A stretch of 47,522 bases of DNA, from contig CALVNS010000022.1 in the NCBI GenBank assembly GCA_944349855.1, positions 1-47,522 of the forward strand. Reading direction: 5' to 3'. Under the pieces are notes generated by a model. That model made no database searches, was not told the origin of the DNA, and worked only from the letters and a program-made list of their open reading frames with translations. The DNA comes from an uncultured Eubacteriales bacterium. Its GTDB lineage: Bacteria; Bacillota; Clostridia; Christensenellales; Aristaeellaceae. Position numbers and translations under genes: made by a program. Within the stretch, counting starts at the first letter, position 1, and every line of letters begins with the position of its first letter. This document shows, piece after piece, positions 32,341 to 43,647 of this stretch.

Positions 32341-33852
32341 TTACAGCGATGCCTGATAGGCTTCGTTCTTCTGCCGGATGACCTCTTCGCCGCCGTTGGC
32401 CAGCCACGTATTACAGAAGTCTTCGAACATCTGGTCCAGGGCTGTCTCATCGGTCGAGCAGATCATCTTGGTGAACGCTTCATCGCGCAGCGTCGTGAGG
32501 ATGGTATTGTATTCAATGTCCGCATCCGTCGTCACAAAGATCGGGGAGATGGGCTCGCCGTAGGTCTCGAACATCGCCACGCCATCCCAGACCTCCTGAC
32601 TTGCGCAACGATCAAACCACTCGCGGCGGAACAGGTTCGAATACTGGATACTCAGGCCAGCCTGCGTGCGCTTATTGATGTCCTCCCATTCAGGCGTGAA
32701 GTGGAAGGTGCCCGTCTCGTCAACGGTATAGTGCACGCCCTCCTCGCCGTAGCGGATACGCAGATACCCCTCTTCCGACGCCGCATAGTTGAGCAGCTTC
32801 ATCAGGCGGACGGGATTCTCGCACTTGGCGCTGATGGCCATCGTGTAGCCAATGGAGCGGAAGTCGTTCGTCCACAGGCGCTGCACACCGTCCCGACTGA
32901 CGATCGGCTCATAGGCGATGAAGTGAGACTCCGGCTCACGCTCGCGCAGCGCCGCCAGGCCGATGTCAAACGCGGGATCCAGGCGCTGCACCTCCGTGCT
33001 CGCGTAGCTGCCGAACTTGCCCTGGCCGAGAACCTCCTCGAACTTTTCACGGTTGTACAGCGGGAACTGCGGGTCGATGTAGCCCTCCCGGAACCAACGG
33101 TTGATCATCTTGAGCGCCTCGAGCATCTCTGGCTGAATGGAGCCAAACGTCAACTCGCCATCCTTGACAAGCCACTGATCGGGTAAAACGCCGTAGTACT
33201 GATAGGCGGGCAAGAACGTCGAGGTAATCGGGTTATTCGGACCGCTGATGCCGTAGGTGTCGTCCTTGCCGTTTCCATCCGGATCATCCTCCGTAAAGGC
33301 GCGGATGACTTCTTCATACTCCTCAATCGTCGTGGGCACGGACAGACCCAGGTTATCCAGCCAGTCCTCCCGGATGACGGGAATGATGCCGTCCGTCCGA
33401 TACTGATTGGGCAGCGAGTAGAGCTTCCCGTCGAAGATGAACGGGTCCCAGCATTCCTGCGGGCGGATGGCGAGCATCTCCTGGCCGTACTCCTGCACGA
33501 GTTCGTCCAGCGGGAGCAGCAACCCCATCTCCACCATCGTCGTGAGGATGGAATAGTCGTTGACCTGCACCAGGTCCGGCAGATCGTCCGAGGCGATCAG
33601 CAGGTTGAGCTTGTTCTGATAGTCGTTTGTTCCGCGGGAGACAAGCATGAACTCAAAATCCGCGTTGAACTTCTCCTCCAGGAACGACAGCGTCTCGTTT
33701 TCTTCCGGAACGTCAAACTGCTTGCCCTGCATGATCGTGAAGGAATAGTGGACACTTTCGTCGTCCTCCAGGTTCACTTCCGCCAACGTCATTCCAAAAG
33801 ATGGAAGACTTAACAACAACCCGCAAAGCAACAATGCAAAAAATTTTTTCAT
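32341..33852 (-). CDS. Extracellular solute-binding protein of an LplA-type sugar ABC importer
   Basis: A 503-residue exported protein. A signal peptide (MKKFFALLLCGLLLSLPSFG) has a Cys at position 10 inside the hydrophobic core but no convincing lipobox; cleavage near LAEV is plausible. DDPDGNGKDDTYG (near residue 190) is a Dx[DN]xNG calcium-binding loop typical of LplA proteins, and a similar loop occurs in the solute-binding protein at 5129. ATG 33852 follows GGAGGG. It is encoded after both permeases, 188 bases from the second, in an operon whose regulator is membrane-bound. The 188-base gap holds no gene I can support; it has an AAAGGAGG without a nearby start codon. Confidence 0.92.
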   Translation of the reverse strand: MKKFFALLLCGLLLSLPSFGMTLAEVNLEDDESVHYSFTIMQGKQFDVPEENETLSFLEEKFNADFEFMLVSRGTNDYQNKLNLLIASDDLPDLVQVNDYSILTTMVEMGLLLPLDELVQEYGQEMLAIRPQECWDPFIFDGKLYSLPNQYRTDGIIPVIREDWLDNLGLSVPTTIEEYEEVIRAFTEDDPDGNGKDDTYGISGPNNPITSTFLPAYQYYGVLPDQWLVKDGELTFGSIQPEMLEALKMINRWFREGYIDPQFPLYNREKFEEVLGQGKFGSYASTEVQRLDPAFDIGLAALREREPESHFIAYEPIVSRDGVQRLWTNDFRSIGYTMAISAKCENPVRLMKLLNYAASEEGYLRIRYGEEGVHYTVDETGTFHFTPEWEDINKRTQAGLSIQYSNLFRREWFDRCASQEVWDGVAMFETYGEPISPIFVTTDADIEYNTILTTLRDEAFTKMICSTDETALDQMFEDFCNTWLANGGEEVIRQKNEAYQASL

Positions 33853-34040
33853 CTCGTTTTCCCTCCATGTTCTTCTTCCGTCTCGTCGTGCCGGTATTCA
33901 TCTCGTCCGTACGGGTCCGCCTTTGAACGATGTCCATGAAGGATTCTTCGCGCGTAAATATGCCTCCTTTCAACCGACGAATGGAAAATTGAGGAACATT
34001 CTGTCGGCGCGCGGCAGAGCGCTTCATCGACTTGACTCCA

Positions 34041-34946
34041 TCAGCCCTTGATGGCGCCAATCATGACGCCCTTGACAAAGTACTTTTGCAAGAACGGGTA
34101 TACCATCATGATCGGCAGGATCGCTACCACGATCGTCGCCAAGCGGACGGACTGAATCGTCGTGTCCGACATGGAATAGTCCGCGCCGCCGCCCGCCACA
34201 TAGGACAGGTCGACGGATTGCACAATCTCGCGCAGCACCAGCTGCAGGGGGAAATTGCGTGAACGGTTGAGGTACATCACTGCGTCGAACCACGAATTCC
34301 AATAGCCTACAGCATAGAAAAGCGTCAACGTCGCGAAAATTGGTAGCGACAGCGGCAGTACAATGCGGATTAGCGCCGTCATGTCGCCCGCTCCATCGAT
34401 CTTGGCCGACTCCTCCAACCCGCTGGGAATGGACTTGAAAAAGTTGATCAGCAGCAGCATGTTGTATACGGAGATCACCTTAGGCAGAATGAGCGCCCAA
34501 AGCGTGTCGATCAGCCCCAGGTCGCGAATCACCAGATAGGTCGGCACCAGGCCGCCGTTGAAAAGCATGGTGAAATAGAACAATGTCGTCAGCACGCGCC
34601 GCCCATGCAGGCGTTGCTTGGAAAGCGGATAGGCGGTCAGCGTTGTGAGCAGAAGCGAAAGCAGCGTGCCCACAATGGTGATGAACAGCGTATTGCCATA
34701 GGCGCGTAAAATGCTCGTCGTTGAAAACACCATGCTATACGCGCTCAGATCCAGATCCTTGGGGTACAGGAAGTAGATTTCCTGCGCGCCGACGCTGTCT
34801 CCGGAGATCGAACCGATGATGACATAATAAAAGGGATAGAGCGTGACGAACACGAGCAGAGCCATGAAAATTGAATTGGCCACGACAAACGCTCTGCCGT
34901 TGCGTCTGATCCGGTCGGAGCGCCGCTTGACGTATACCCCACTCAT
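34041..34946 (-). CDS. Carbohydrate ABC transporter permease, YtcP/AraQ type
   Basis: A 301-residue permease with six predicted membrane segments, EAA loop LEESAKIDGAGDMTALIRIV and C-terminus YPFLQKYFVKGVMIGAIKG, nearly identical in its ending to the permease at 18022-18909. ATG 34946 overlaps the LplB-type stop by four bases (ATGA) with GGGAGGAG upstream, so translation is coupled. Confidence 0.93.
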   Translation of the reverse strand: MSGVYVKRRSDRIRRNGRAFVVANSIFMALLVFVTLYPFYYVIIGSISGDSVGAQEIYFLYPKDLDLSAYSMVFSTTSILRAYGNTLFITIVGTLLSLLLTTLTAYPLSKQRLHGRRVLTTLFYFTMLFNGGLVPTYLVIRDLGLIDTLWALILPKVISVYNMLLLINFFKSIPSGLEESAKIDGAGDMTALIRIVLPLSLPIFATLTLFYAVGYWNSWFDAVMYLNRSRNFPLQLVLREIVQSVDLSYVAGGGADYSMSDTTIQSVRLATIVVAILPIMMVYPFLQKYFVKGVMIGAIKG

Positions 34947-35845
34947 AGCATATTCTCCTCCCATCTCCTGGCCACTGTATTGACACCCAGCACCATCACC
35001 AGACCACATGCAGACTTGAACAGGTTCACCGCCGTCGAATAGCTATAGCGTGCCTGTTGCAAACCTACCTTGTAGACATACGTGTCGATGATCTCGCATT
35101 TTTCGTTGACCAGCGCATTGCTCATGATGAGAATTTGCTCAAACCCGGCATCCAGAATTTTACCCACGCGAAGGATCAACATGATCACGATCGTCGAACG
35201 AATGGCTGGAAGCGTGATATGCCACATCATCCGTCCACGCGAAGCGCCATCGATTGCAGCCGCCTCATACAGATTCATATCCACTCCGCTGAGCGCTGCC
35301 AGATAGATGATGGCGCTCCACCCAAGTTCCTTCCACGTATCCGAAAGAATCAGGACCCAACGGAAGGCATCCGGATCCAGCAGCACGTTCACATCGTTGC
35401 CCGTAATGGCCGTGATGGCCGTGGAAAACAGTCCTGTCTTCGGTGCCAACATCATCAGCACGAGATTGCCGACGACAACCCAGGAAATGAAATGCGGCAG
35501 ATAGACGACCGTCTGAATGAATCGCTTGGCTCCACGCCTCTGGATCTCGTTCAGCAAAATTGCAAAGAGAATCGGAGAAGGAAATCCGACCAACAGTTTG
35601 CCAAAGCTGATTACAAACGTATTGATCAACACGCGCGCACAGTCCGGCGAGCTGAAAAACTGCCGGAAGTACTTGAATCCTGCCCACGGCGCTTCCCAGA
35701 TCTCGCGTCCAAGCTTGTAGTCCTTGAATGCAATACTGATTCCATACATCGGCCAGTATTTAAAGAGCAAAAAGAAAACCAAGCCCGGGACGAGCATTAG
35801 ATACAGCATCCGGTCCTTCCGCATGGTGCGCAAGGTTCGATTCAT
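34943..35845 (-). CDS. Carbohydrate ABC transporter permease, LplB type
   Basis: A 300-residue permease. LVPGLVFFLLFKYWPMYGIS and AFKDYKLGREIWEAPWAGFK are the LplB hallmark, and the EAA loop is YEAAAIDGASRGRMMWHITL. ATG 35845 follows AAAGGAGG with eight-base spacing; the open frame to 35896 has no site. It is the first gene of the third sugar operon. The 256-base gap upstream, up to the ATPase gene on the other strand, is AT-rich near 35880-35960 and must hold the promoter, but I see no convincing -35/-10 pair. Confidence 0.93.
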   Translation of the reverse strand: MNRTLRTMRKDRMLYLMLVPGLVFFLLFKYWPMYGISIAFKDYKLGREIWEAPWAGFKYFRQFFSSPDCARVLINTFVISFGKLLVGFPSPILFAILLNEIQRRGAKRFIQTVVYLPHFISWVVVGNLVLMMLAPKTGLFSTAITAITGNDVNVLLDPDAFRWVLILSDTWKELGWSAIIYLAALSGVDMNLYEAAAIDGASRGRMMWHITLPAIRSTIVIMLILRVGKILDAGFEQILIMSNALVNEKCEIIDTYVYKVGLQQARYSYSTAVNLFKSACGLVMVLGVNTVARRWEENML

Positions 35846-36101
35846 CCGTCTCTCCTCCTTTAATAATTCTTGCCGTCCGCGTTTTAAATATATCATCCAG
35901 CAATCCTATTTTTCTACGATTAATTTGTTTAATATGGATACTTTATTTTGCCATAAAGATGTTCATTTGGTTTTTTGACGTGCATTTCATCCAGTGTAGA
36001 CCCCATTCCAAGCCCTGCATTCACGCGAAAAGCCCCGCCCTTGCCGGAATACGCAGCGGCGGCGGGGTGAACACTACGGTCAGACGAAGGAGGAGGATGG
36101 A

Positions 36102-36779
36102 TTGTTGGACGCGGTCATTTCGCTTTCACACATCGGAAAGGTCTACAGGATGGGCGACACGCAGGTCGCTGCGCTGACGGACGTGAACCTCAATGTGCGG
36201 CGGGGCGAATTCATGGCGGTCGTCGGGCCGTCCGGATCGGGCAAGTCGACGCTGATGCACATCATGGGCTGCCTGGACCGGCCCAGCACGGGGACGTATC
36301 GCTTGGACGGGCGCAGCGTGGAGACGCTGCGGGAGGATGAGCTCGCACAGGTGCGCGGGCGCAAGATCGGGTTCGTCTTTCAGGGGTTTCACCTGCTGCC
36401 GCGGCTGACGGCGCTGGAAAACGTCGAGCTGCCGCTGCGCATCGCAGGCGTAAGCGGACGCGAACGCCGGGAGCGCGCAGCTGCGGCGCTCTCGCGCGTA
36501 GGATTGGACGCGCGCATGCGCCATCGGCCCAGCCAGCTCTCCGGCGGGCAGCAACAGCGCGTGGCCATCGCGCGCGCGCTGGCGGCAGACCCGCCGGTGC
36601 TGCTCGCGGACGAGCCGACGGGCAATCTGGACTCGCGTGCCAGCCGCGAGGTGATGGATCTGTTGTGCGCGCTCAACGCGCAGGGGCGCACCGTCGTGCT
36701 CATCACGCACGATCCGGCCGTGGCCGCGCGGGCCGGGCGGCGAGTCCAGGTGACGGACGGACGAATCACCGACTCATGA
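36102..36779 (+). CDS. MacB/LolD-type ABC transporter ATP-binding protein, no permease nearby
   Basis: A 225-residue ATPase of the MacB/LolD/FtsE-like group that usually pairs with an FtsX-type permease for peptide or lipoprotein export. Walker A GPSGSGKST (about residues 42-50), Q-loop FVFQGFHLLPRLTALENVELPL (the family sequence), signature LSGGQQQR, Walker B VLLADEPTGNLDSR and switch His in LITHDPAV are all intact. The start is TTG 36102 with GGAGG five bases upstream; the next codon is also TTG. No permease lies within the window on either side, and a separate promoter drives the next gene, so the partner must be elsewhere or have been lost. Because the downstream gene pair is a two-component system, a bacitracin-resistance-like BceAB-type module can be considered, but it lacks the BceB permease. 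Confidence 0.9.
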   Translation: MLDAVISLSHIGKVYRMGDTQVAALTDVNLNVRRGEFMAVVGPSGSGKSTLMHIMGCLDRPSTGTYRLDGRSVETLREDELAQVRGRKIGFVFQGFHLLPRLTALENVELPLRIAGVSGRERRERAAAALSRVGLDARMRHRPSQLSGGQQQRVAIARALAADPPVLLADEPTGNLDSRASREVMDLLCALNAQGRTVVLITHDPAVAARAGRRVQVTDGRITDS

Positions 36780-36820
36780 CGCGGCGTGCGCACGTCCTTT
36801 CGCCGCCTGAATGGAATTGG

Positions 36821-36849
36821 TTGACATATCGGTTCGGGCATGCTATCCT
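36821..36849 (+). promoter_or_regulatory. SigA-type promoter of the two-component system and Asp-rich protein genes
   Basis: TTGACA (36821-36826) and TATCCT (36844-36849) with a 17-base spacer and TGC before the -10 box. A short hairpin, CTCCCTGCATAGGGAG, lies downstream near 36868-36883. Confidence 0.75.
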
Positions 36850-36903
36850 CATGGCATAAAAAGAGCTCCCTGCATAGGGAGGTATGTGCCGGGAGGAGAC
36901 TGC

Positions 36904-37583
36904 ATGGCCTGCATTTTTATCGTCGAAGATGAGGAGCGCATCGGCTTGCTCATCGAAAAGACCGTGACGAAGGCCGGTCATGAGGCCGTCGTGTTGCGCG
37001 ATGCGCGGGAGCTGGAAGCCCGTCTGAAAACGGAGACGCCGGATCTGCTGCTGTTGGACCTCATGTTGCGGGGCAAAAACGGATTTGACATCCTGACCGA
37101 CTGGAAGCGGGCTCGGGCCACTGCCCGTATACCGGTGATCATTCTGTCCGCCCGCAGCGCCGAGCAGGACAAGGTCCGCGGTCTGGAATTGGGGGCTGAG
37201 GACTACGTCACCAAGCCCTTCGGCGTGCGCGAGTTGCAGGCGCGCATCCAGACCGCGCTGCGCCGCATCACGCCGGCCGCACGGCGCGTCGAGCTGGGCG
37301 CATTGACGCTCTATCCGGATTCGCGCGAAATATCGGTGGACGGTCAGTCCGTCGATCTGACGTATAAGGAGTATGATCTGTTGCTGTGCCTGTGGAAGTA
37401 CGCCGGCCGGACCGTCAGCCGCGTGCAGCTGCTGCGCGAGGTATGGGGCTACGCGGCGGACGCGGACACGTCGCGCACGGTCGACTATCACGTCGCGCAG
37501 CTGCGCGCCAAGCTGCGCGACGACCCATCCCATCCCCGATTTGTGCAGACGGTGCGCGGTGCAGGCTATCGCCTGATGATGCC

Positions 37584-37587
<4 letters not shown>
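36904..37587 (+). CDS. OmpR/PhoB-type response regulator
   Basis: A 227-residue regulator. Receiver: acidic pocket EDEER, phospho-acceptor Asp52 (LLLDLMLRG), Ser in ILSARS, Lys in VTKPFG. C-terminal winged HTH: LTYKEYDLLLCLWKYAGRTV, VWGYAADADTSRTVDYHVAQ, and the final VQTVRGAGYRLM. ATG 36904 follows GGGAGGAG with five-base spacing; longer frames from 36811 begin in the promoter. It overlaps the kinase gene by four bases (ATGA). Its direct targets may include the promoter at 38954-38982, where GCATGC is repeated. Confidence 0.95.
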
Positions 37588-38936
<1,349 letters not shown>

Positions 38937-38953
38937 GGAATGCCTCCCATGGA

Positions 38954-38988
38954 TTCCCTTTTCCCCGCATGCGGTCTATACTGCATGC
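38954..38988 (+). promoter_or_regulatory. Candidate promoter with repeated GCATGC for the Asp-rich protein gene
   Basis: TTCCCT (38954-38959) and TATACT (38977-38982) have a 17-base spacer. GCATGC occurs at 38967-38972 and at 38983-38988, 16 bases apart, inside palindromes CCGCATGCGG and TGCATGCA. Two such boxes could be the binding site for the OmpR-type regulator encoded upstream. Confidence 0.45.
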
Positions 38989-39035
38989 ATCAGCCCAACC
39001 ACGCCAAGGGCAATATGGAAAGGGGTATCACCGGG

Positions 39036-39935
<900 letters not shown>

Positions 39936-39998
39936 TGGCGACCATTGACGGAGGAGGCGGGGCGCTGCTGCGCCCCGTCCTTTCCGCATGAAGGGCAC

Positions 39999-40625
39999 AT
40001 GAAAAGACGGCAAAGATACAGACGGCTGGCCCTGACGGTCCTAGTGCTGGCCCTGCTGGCGCGGGGTTCTCCCGCCCATGCGCAGGACGCGCAGATCGAC
40101 ACCTTTTTTATACAGGATTGGCTGGACGCCTGCCAGCAGTCCGGCTATCGCGCACAAAGCAGCGACGAAAAGCTGGTGGCCATGGCATTGGAGGGCAGCT
40201 TTCTGGGCCTGGACATGACGGACGCCATGAACCTGCAGGTGCTGGCGGCCGTACATCCGCTGCTCTCGGCAGTGCCTTCCGGCACGATTTCGCACGTGGC
40301 GGCGCAGGCAGGCGTAGAGGAAGGCATCGCATTCCATGCCTATCATGTATCCCTGTCGCAGACGTTGCGCGCAGAGGCGGCGTTGATGCCGGCCAGCGAT
40401 GAACACGTCGCCGATATGCGCGCGCTTCTGGCGCCCTTTCTGACGCCTGAAAACACCGAGGCCGACCTGCTGCGCGGGCTGCTCGCGCCCGGAATGACAT
40501 CTCAGGTTGCGCAGGCCCTCTCGCTTCCCGAGGAGTTCACCGCGTTTATCATGCTGGATGAGACGTGGTGGGATGGTTACTGGCAGGACGACGCCGGCTA
40601 TTACGCGTCGTCGCAGGGCGGCTGA
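39999..40625 (+). CDS. Secreted paralog of the Asp-rich protein, without the acidic tail
   Basis: A 208-residue exported protein with signal peptide MKRRQRYRRLALTVLVLALL and cleavage near AHAQD. Its body aligns with residues 30-190 of the preceding protein: HPLLSAVPSGTIS, RAEAALMPASDEHVADMRALL, LLRGLLAPGMTSQVAQALSLP and FTAFIMLDETWWD correspond to MPLLAQLPQDEIT, KAEIHLNPASEERYRNIQILL, IRGLITPQQVKTISEDYGLP and FVTHIVMDDDWDD. The Asp tail is replaced by GYWQDDAGYYASSQGG. ATG 39999 is preceded by AAGGG; a start at 39945 lacks a site. The two genes are 63 bases apart and probably arose by tandem duplication with tail gain or loss. Possibly a periplasm-equivalent or wall-associated protein; function unknown. 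Confidence 0.88.
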   Translation: MKRRQRYRRLALTVLVLALLARGSPAHAQDAQIDTFFIQDWLDACQQSGYRAQSSDEKLVAMALEGSFLGLDMTDAMNLQVLAAVHPLLSAVPSGTISHVAAQAGVEEGIAFHAYHVSLSQTLRAEAALMPASDEHVADMRALLAPFLTPENTEADLLRGLLAPGMTSQVAQALSLPEEFTAFIMLDETWWDGYWQDDAGYYASSQGG

Positions 40626-40633
40626 CGCGCAAC

Positions 40634-40669
40634 GAACGAGGCGCCCCGACTGTGCGGAGCGCCTCGTTC
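40634..40669. terminator. Bidirectional hairpin between the secreted-protein gene and uvrA
   Basis: GAACGAGGCGC (40634-40644) pairs perfectly with GCGCCTCGTTC (40659-40669) between two converging transcription units. T-runs are modest on either side, so efficiency is uncertain. Confidence 0.6.
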
Positions 40670-40688
40670 GTCATGCGTTTTCTGTCCG

Positions 40689-43544
40689 TCATTCATATTT
40701 GCCATTGGCCAGCGTGCGCTTGAGGAACTGGCCCGTGTAGCTCTTGCGGCACTTGGCGACCTCCTCGGGCGTGCCCGTGACGACCACCTGGCCGCCGCGG
40801 TCGCCGCCCTCGGGGCCCAGGTCGATCACGTAGTCGCACGCCTTGATGATGTCCAGGTTGTGCTCGATGATCAGCACCGTGTTGCCCGCGTCGGCCAGGC
40901 GCGAGAGCACCTGCACCAGGCGGTCGCAGTCGGCCATGTGCAGGCCGGTCGTCGGCTCGTCAAGCACATAGAGCGTCTTGCCCGTGCTGGCGCGGCTGAG
41001 CTCCGTGGCCAGCTTGATGCGCTGCGCCTCGCCGCCCGAGAGCGTCGTCGAGGGCTGGCCGAGCTTGATGTAGCCCAGGCCCACGTCGTAGAGCGTCTGC
41101 AGCTTGCGCAGGATCTTCTCGTGGTTCTCGAAGTAGCCCAGCGCCTCCTCCACGGTCATCTCCAGCACGTCGTAGATGTTCTTGCCCTTGTAGAGGACCT
41201 CCAGCGTCTCGCGGTTGTACCTGCGGCCCTTGCACACCTCGCAGGGCACGTACAGATCCGCCAGGAAGCTCATGTCGATCTTGATGATGCCGTCGCCCGC
41301 GCAGGCCTCGCAGCGCCCGCCCTTGACGTTGAAGGAGAAGCGGTTCTCCTTATAGCCGCGCGCCTTGGCGTCCGGCGTCTGCGCAAACACCCGGCGGATA
41401 AGGTCGAACACGCCCGTGTACGTGGCGGGATTGGATCGGGGCGTGCGGCCGATGGGCGACTGGTCGATGGCGATGACCTTGTCCAGCACGGGCCGGCCCT
41501 CGGGCGGGAACAGGCCGTCGAACCCGTCAAAGTCGCCGGGGCGGATCTTGGCGCGGTTGAGGTCGCGCGCGAGCGCCTTGTACACGATCTCGTTGACGAG
41601 CGAGGATTTGCCGCTGCCTGACACGCCCGTCACCACGCACATGACGCCCAGCGGAAGGTCCACGTCGATGTGCTTGAGGTTGTGCGCGCGCGCGCCGCGC
41701 ACGGTGATGAAGCCTGCCGGCTTGCGCCGCACCTTCGGGATGGGGATATAGCGCCGGCCCGACAGGTACTGGCCGGTGATCGAATTCGGGTTCTGCTTGA
41801 TCTCCTCGACCGTGCCCTGCGCGATCAGACGCCCGCCGTGCGCGCCCGCGCCCGGGCCGATGTCCACGATCTGATCCGCCGCGTACATCGTGTCCTCGTC
41901 GTGCTCCACGACGACCAGCGTGTTGCCCAGGTCGCGCAGGTTCTTGAGCGTGGACAGCAGCCGCTCGTTGTCGCGCTGGTGCAGGCCGATGGACGGCTCG
42001 TCCAGGATGTAGAGCACGCCCACGAGGCTGGAGCCGATCTGCGTGGCCAGGCGGATGCGCTGCGCCTCGCCGCCCGAGAGCGTGGAGGCCGAGCGCGAGA
42101 GCGTCAGGTAGTCCAGCCCGACGTCCGCCAGGAAGCCCAGGCGCGAGCCGATCTCCTTGAGCAGCTGATGCGCGATCATCCGCTCCTTCTCGGTCAGCTC
42201 CAGCCCGTCAAAGAACTTCTTGGCCTGCAATACCGACATGTCCGACACCTGCGCCAGGTTCTTGCCGCCGACCGTCACGGCCAGCGCCTCGCGCTTGAGC
42301 CGCCGGCCGCCGCAATCCGGGCAGGGCGTCTGGGTCATCAGCTCCTCGTAGGCCTCTTTGGCCCCGTCGCTGCTGGTCTCGGCATAGCGGCGCTCGATCG
42401 TCGTGATGATGCCCTCAAACGGCACGGTGAAGCTGCCGCTGCCCTGCGCCCGGCTGTACTCGACGCGGATCTTCTCGCCCCTGGAGCCGTAGAGCAGGAT
42501 GTCGACGATCTCCGGCGGCAGATCCTGTAGCGGCGTATCCAGCGAGAAGCCGTAGTGTTTGGCCAGCGCGCCGAAGAACATGTTCGCCTGCGACGAGGGA
42601 TCGCGCGTATTCCAGCCCACCGCCTGGATCGGGTCCTCGCGCAGGCTCTTGCTCCAGTCGGGGATGACCAGCTGCGGGTCGACCTTCATCAGGTTGCCCA
42701 GGCCCGAGCACGTCGGGCACGCGCCGAACGGGCTGTTGAACGAGAACAGCCGCGGCTCCAGCGCCTCGATGCTCACGTTGCAGTCCGGGCACGCATAGTT
42801 CTGTGAAAAGAGGATCTCCCGCTCGCCGGGCCCGATGTCCGCCACCGCCAGGCCGCCGGACTGCTTGAGCGCCGTCTCCAGCGAGTCCGTCAGCCGCGTC
42901 TGGATCCCCTCCCGCACGGCGATGCGGTCCACCACCACCTCGATGGTGTGCTTCTTCTGCTTGGCCAGCGGCGGCACGTCGCCCGTATCGTACGTCTCGC
43001 CGTCCACGCGCACGCGCACGAAGCCCTGCTTGGCCACGTCCTCCAGCAGCTTCTGGTATTCGCCCTTGCGCCCGCGCACCAGCGGCGAGAGGATCTGCAC
43101 GCGCGTGCGCTCCGGCAGCGCCAGAATCTGGTCGACCATCTGATCGACCGTCTGCTGGCGGATCACCTTGCCGCACACCGGACAGTGCGGGATGCCGATG
43201 CGCGCGTAGAGCAGGCGCAGGTAGTCGTGGATCTCGGTGACGGTGCCGACCGTCGAGCGCGGGTTGCGGCTCGTCGTCTTCTGGTCGATCGAGATGGCCG
43301 GCGACAGGCCGTCGATATAGTCCACGTCGGGCTTTTCCATCCGGCCCAAAAACATGCGCGCGTAGGATGAGAGCGACTCGACATAGCGCCGCTGTCCCTC
43401 GGCGTAGAGCGTGTCGAACGCCAGGGACGACTTGCCGCTGCCCGACAGGCCGGTGAACACCACCAGCTTGTCCCGCGGGATCGTCAAATCCACATTTTGT
43501 AAATTGTGCTCGCGCGCGCCCTTGATGACGATTTGATCTTGCAC
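40689..43544 (-). CDS. uvrA: UvrA, excinuclease ABC subunit A
   Basis: A 951-residue DNA damage recognition ATPase. Two ABC modules: [20 protein letters not shown] near the N-terminus and [15 protein letters not shown] later, with [20 protein letters not shown] and [16 protein letters not shown] signatures. Zinc modules with CPVC, CPDC, CPTC, CEAC and CEVC pairs are present. GTG 43544 follows GGAGG with six-base spacing, giving the family-typical start [20 protein letters not shown]; the open frame to 43637 covers the promoter. It lies 103 bases downstream of uvrB and has its own promoter with a LexA-like box. It forms the UvrA2-UvrB complex in nucleotide excision repair. Confidence 0.99.
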   Translation of the reverse strand: MQDQIVIKGAREHNLQNVDLTIPRDKLVVFTGLSGSGKSSLAFDTLYAEGQRRYVESLSSYARMFLGRMEKPDVDYIDGLSPAISIDQKTTSRNPRSTVGTVTEIHDYLRLLYARIGIPHCPVCGKVIRQQTVDQMVDQILALPERTRVQILSPLVRGRKGEYQKLLEDVAKQGFVRVRVDGETYDTGDVPPLAKQKKHTIEVVVDRIAVREGIQTRLTDSLETALKQSGGLAVADIGPGEREILFSQNYACPDCNVSIEALEPRLFSFNSPFGACPTCSGLGNLMKVDPQLVIPDWSKSLREDPIQAVGWNTRDPSSQANMFFGALAKHYGFSLDTPLQDLPPEIVDILLYGSRGEKIRVEYSRAQGSGSFTVPFEGIITTIERRYAETSSDGAKEAYEELMTQTPCPDCGGRRLKREALAVTVGGKNLAQVSDMSVLQAKKFFDGLELTEKERMIAHQLLKEIGSRLGFLADVGLDYLTLSRSASTLSGGEAQRIRLATQIGSSLVGVLYILDEPSIGLHQRDNERLLSTLKNLRDLGNTLVVVEHDEDTMYAADQIVDIGPGAGAHGGRLIAQGTVEEIKQNPNSITGQYLSGRRYIPIPKVRRKPAGFITVRGARAHNLKHIDVDLPLGVMCVVTGVSGSGKSSLVNEIVYKALARDLNRAKIRPGDFDGFDGLFPPEGRPVLDKVIAIDQSPIGRTPRSNPATYTGVFDLIRRVFAQTPDAKARGYKENRFSFNVKGGRCEACAGDGIIKIDMSFLADLYVPCEVCKGRRYNRETLEVLYKGKNIYDVLEMTVEEALGYFENHEKILRKLQTLYDVGLGYIKLGQPSTTLSGGEAQRIKLATELSRASTGKTLYVLDEPTTGLHMADCDRLVQVLSRLADAGNTVLIIEHNLDIIKACDYVIDLGPEGGDRGGQVVVTGTPEEVAKCRKSYTGQFLKRTLANGKYE

Positions 43545-43608
43545 GGAGAACCTCCACAGGCTGAGCGGTCGTTGAGATGCCTCTTTAAGGTGCTTCTTTT
43601 GCGCTGTC

Positions 43609-43644
43609 ATTATAGCACAAAAATAAAATGAGAACAAGCGTTTT
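43609..43644 (-). promoter_or_regulatory. uvrA promoter with overlapping LexA (SOS) box
   Basis: TTGTTC (43632-43637) and TATAAT (43609-43614) with a 17-base spacer and TGTGC before the -10. AAAACGCTTGTTCT (43631-43644, minus strand) matches about 9 of 13 positions of the Gram-positive LexA box CGAACRNRYGTTYC and overlaps the -35, the same position as at uvrB. Confidence 0.6.
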
Positions 43645-43647
43645 TAT

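Noticed and set aside
33713-34060. Possible small ORF between the second permease and the third solute-binding protein
   Set aside because: AAAGGAGG is present near 33970 but the first ATG is about 25 bases away and the frame then overlaps the signal-peptide region of the next gene; no family seen.
36035-36070. GC-rich imperfect hairpin just upstream of the ATPase gene
   Set aside because: Only a short imperfect stem with a large loop and no T-run; not counted as a terminator or riboswitch.
36886-36969. Possible 27-residue leader peptide overlapping the OmpR-type regulator start
   Set aside because: It has GGAGG just upstream but a regulator start with a better GGGAGGAG lies inside it; no evidence of conservation.
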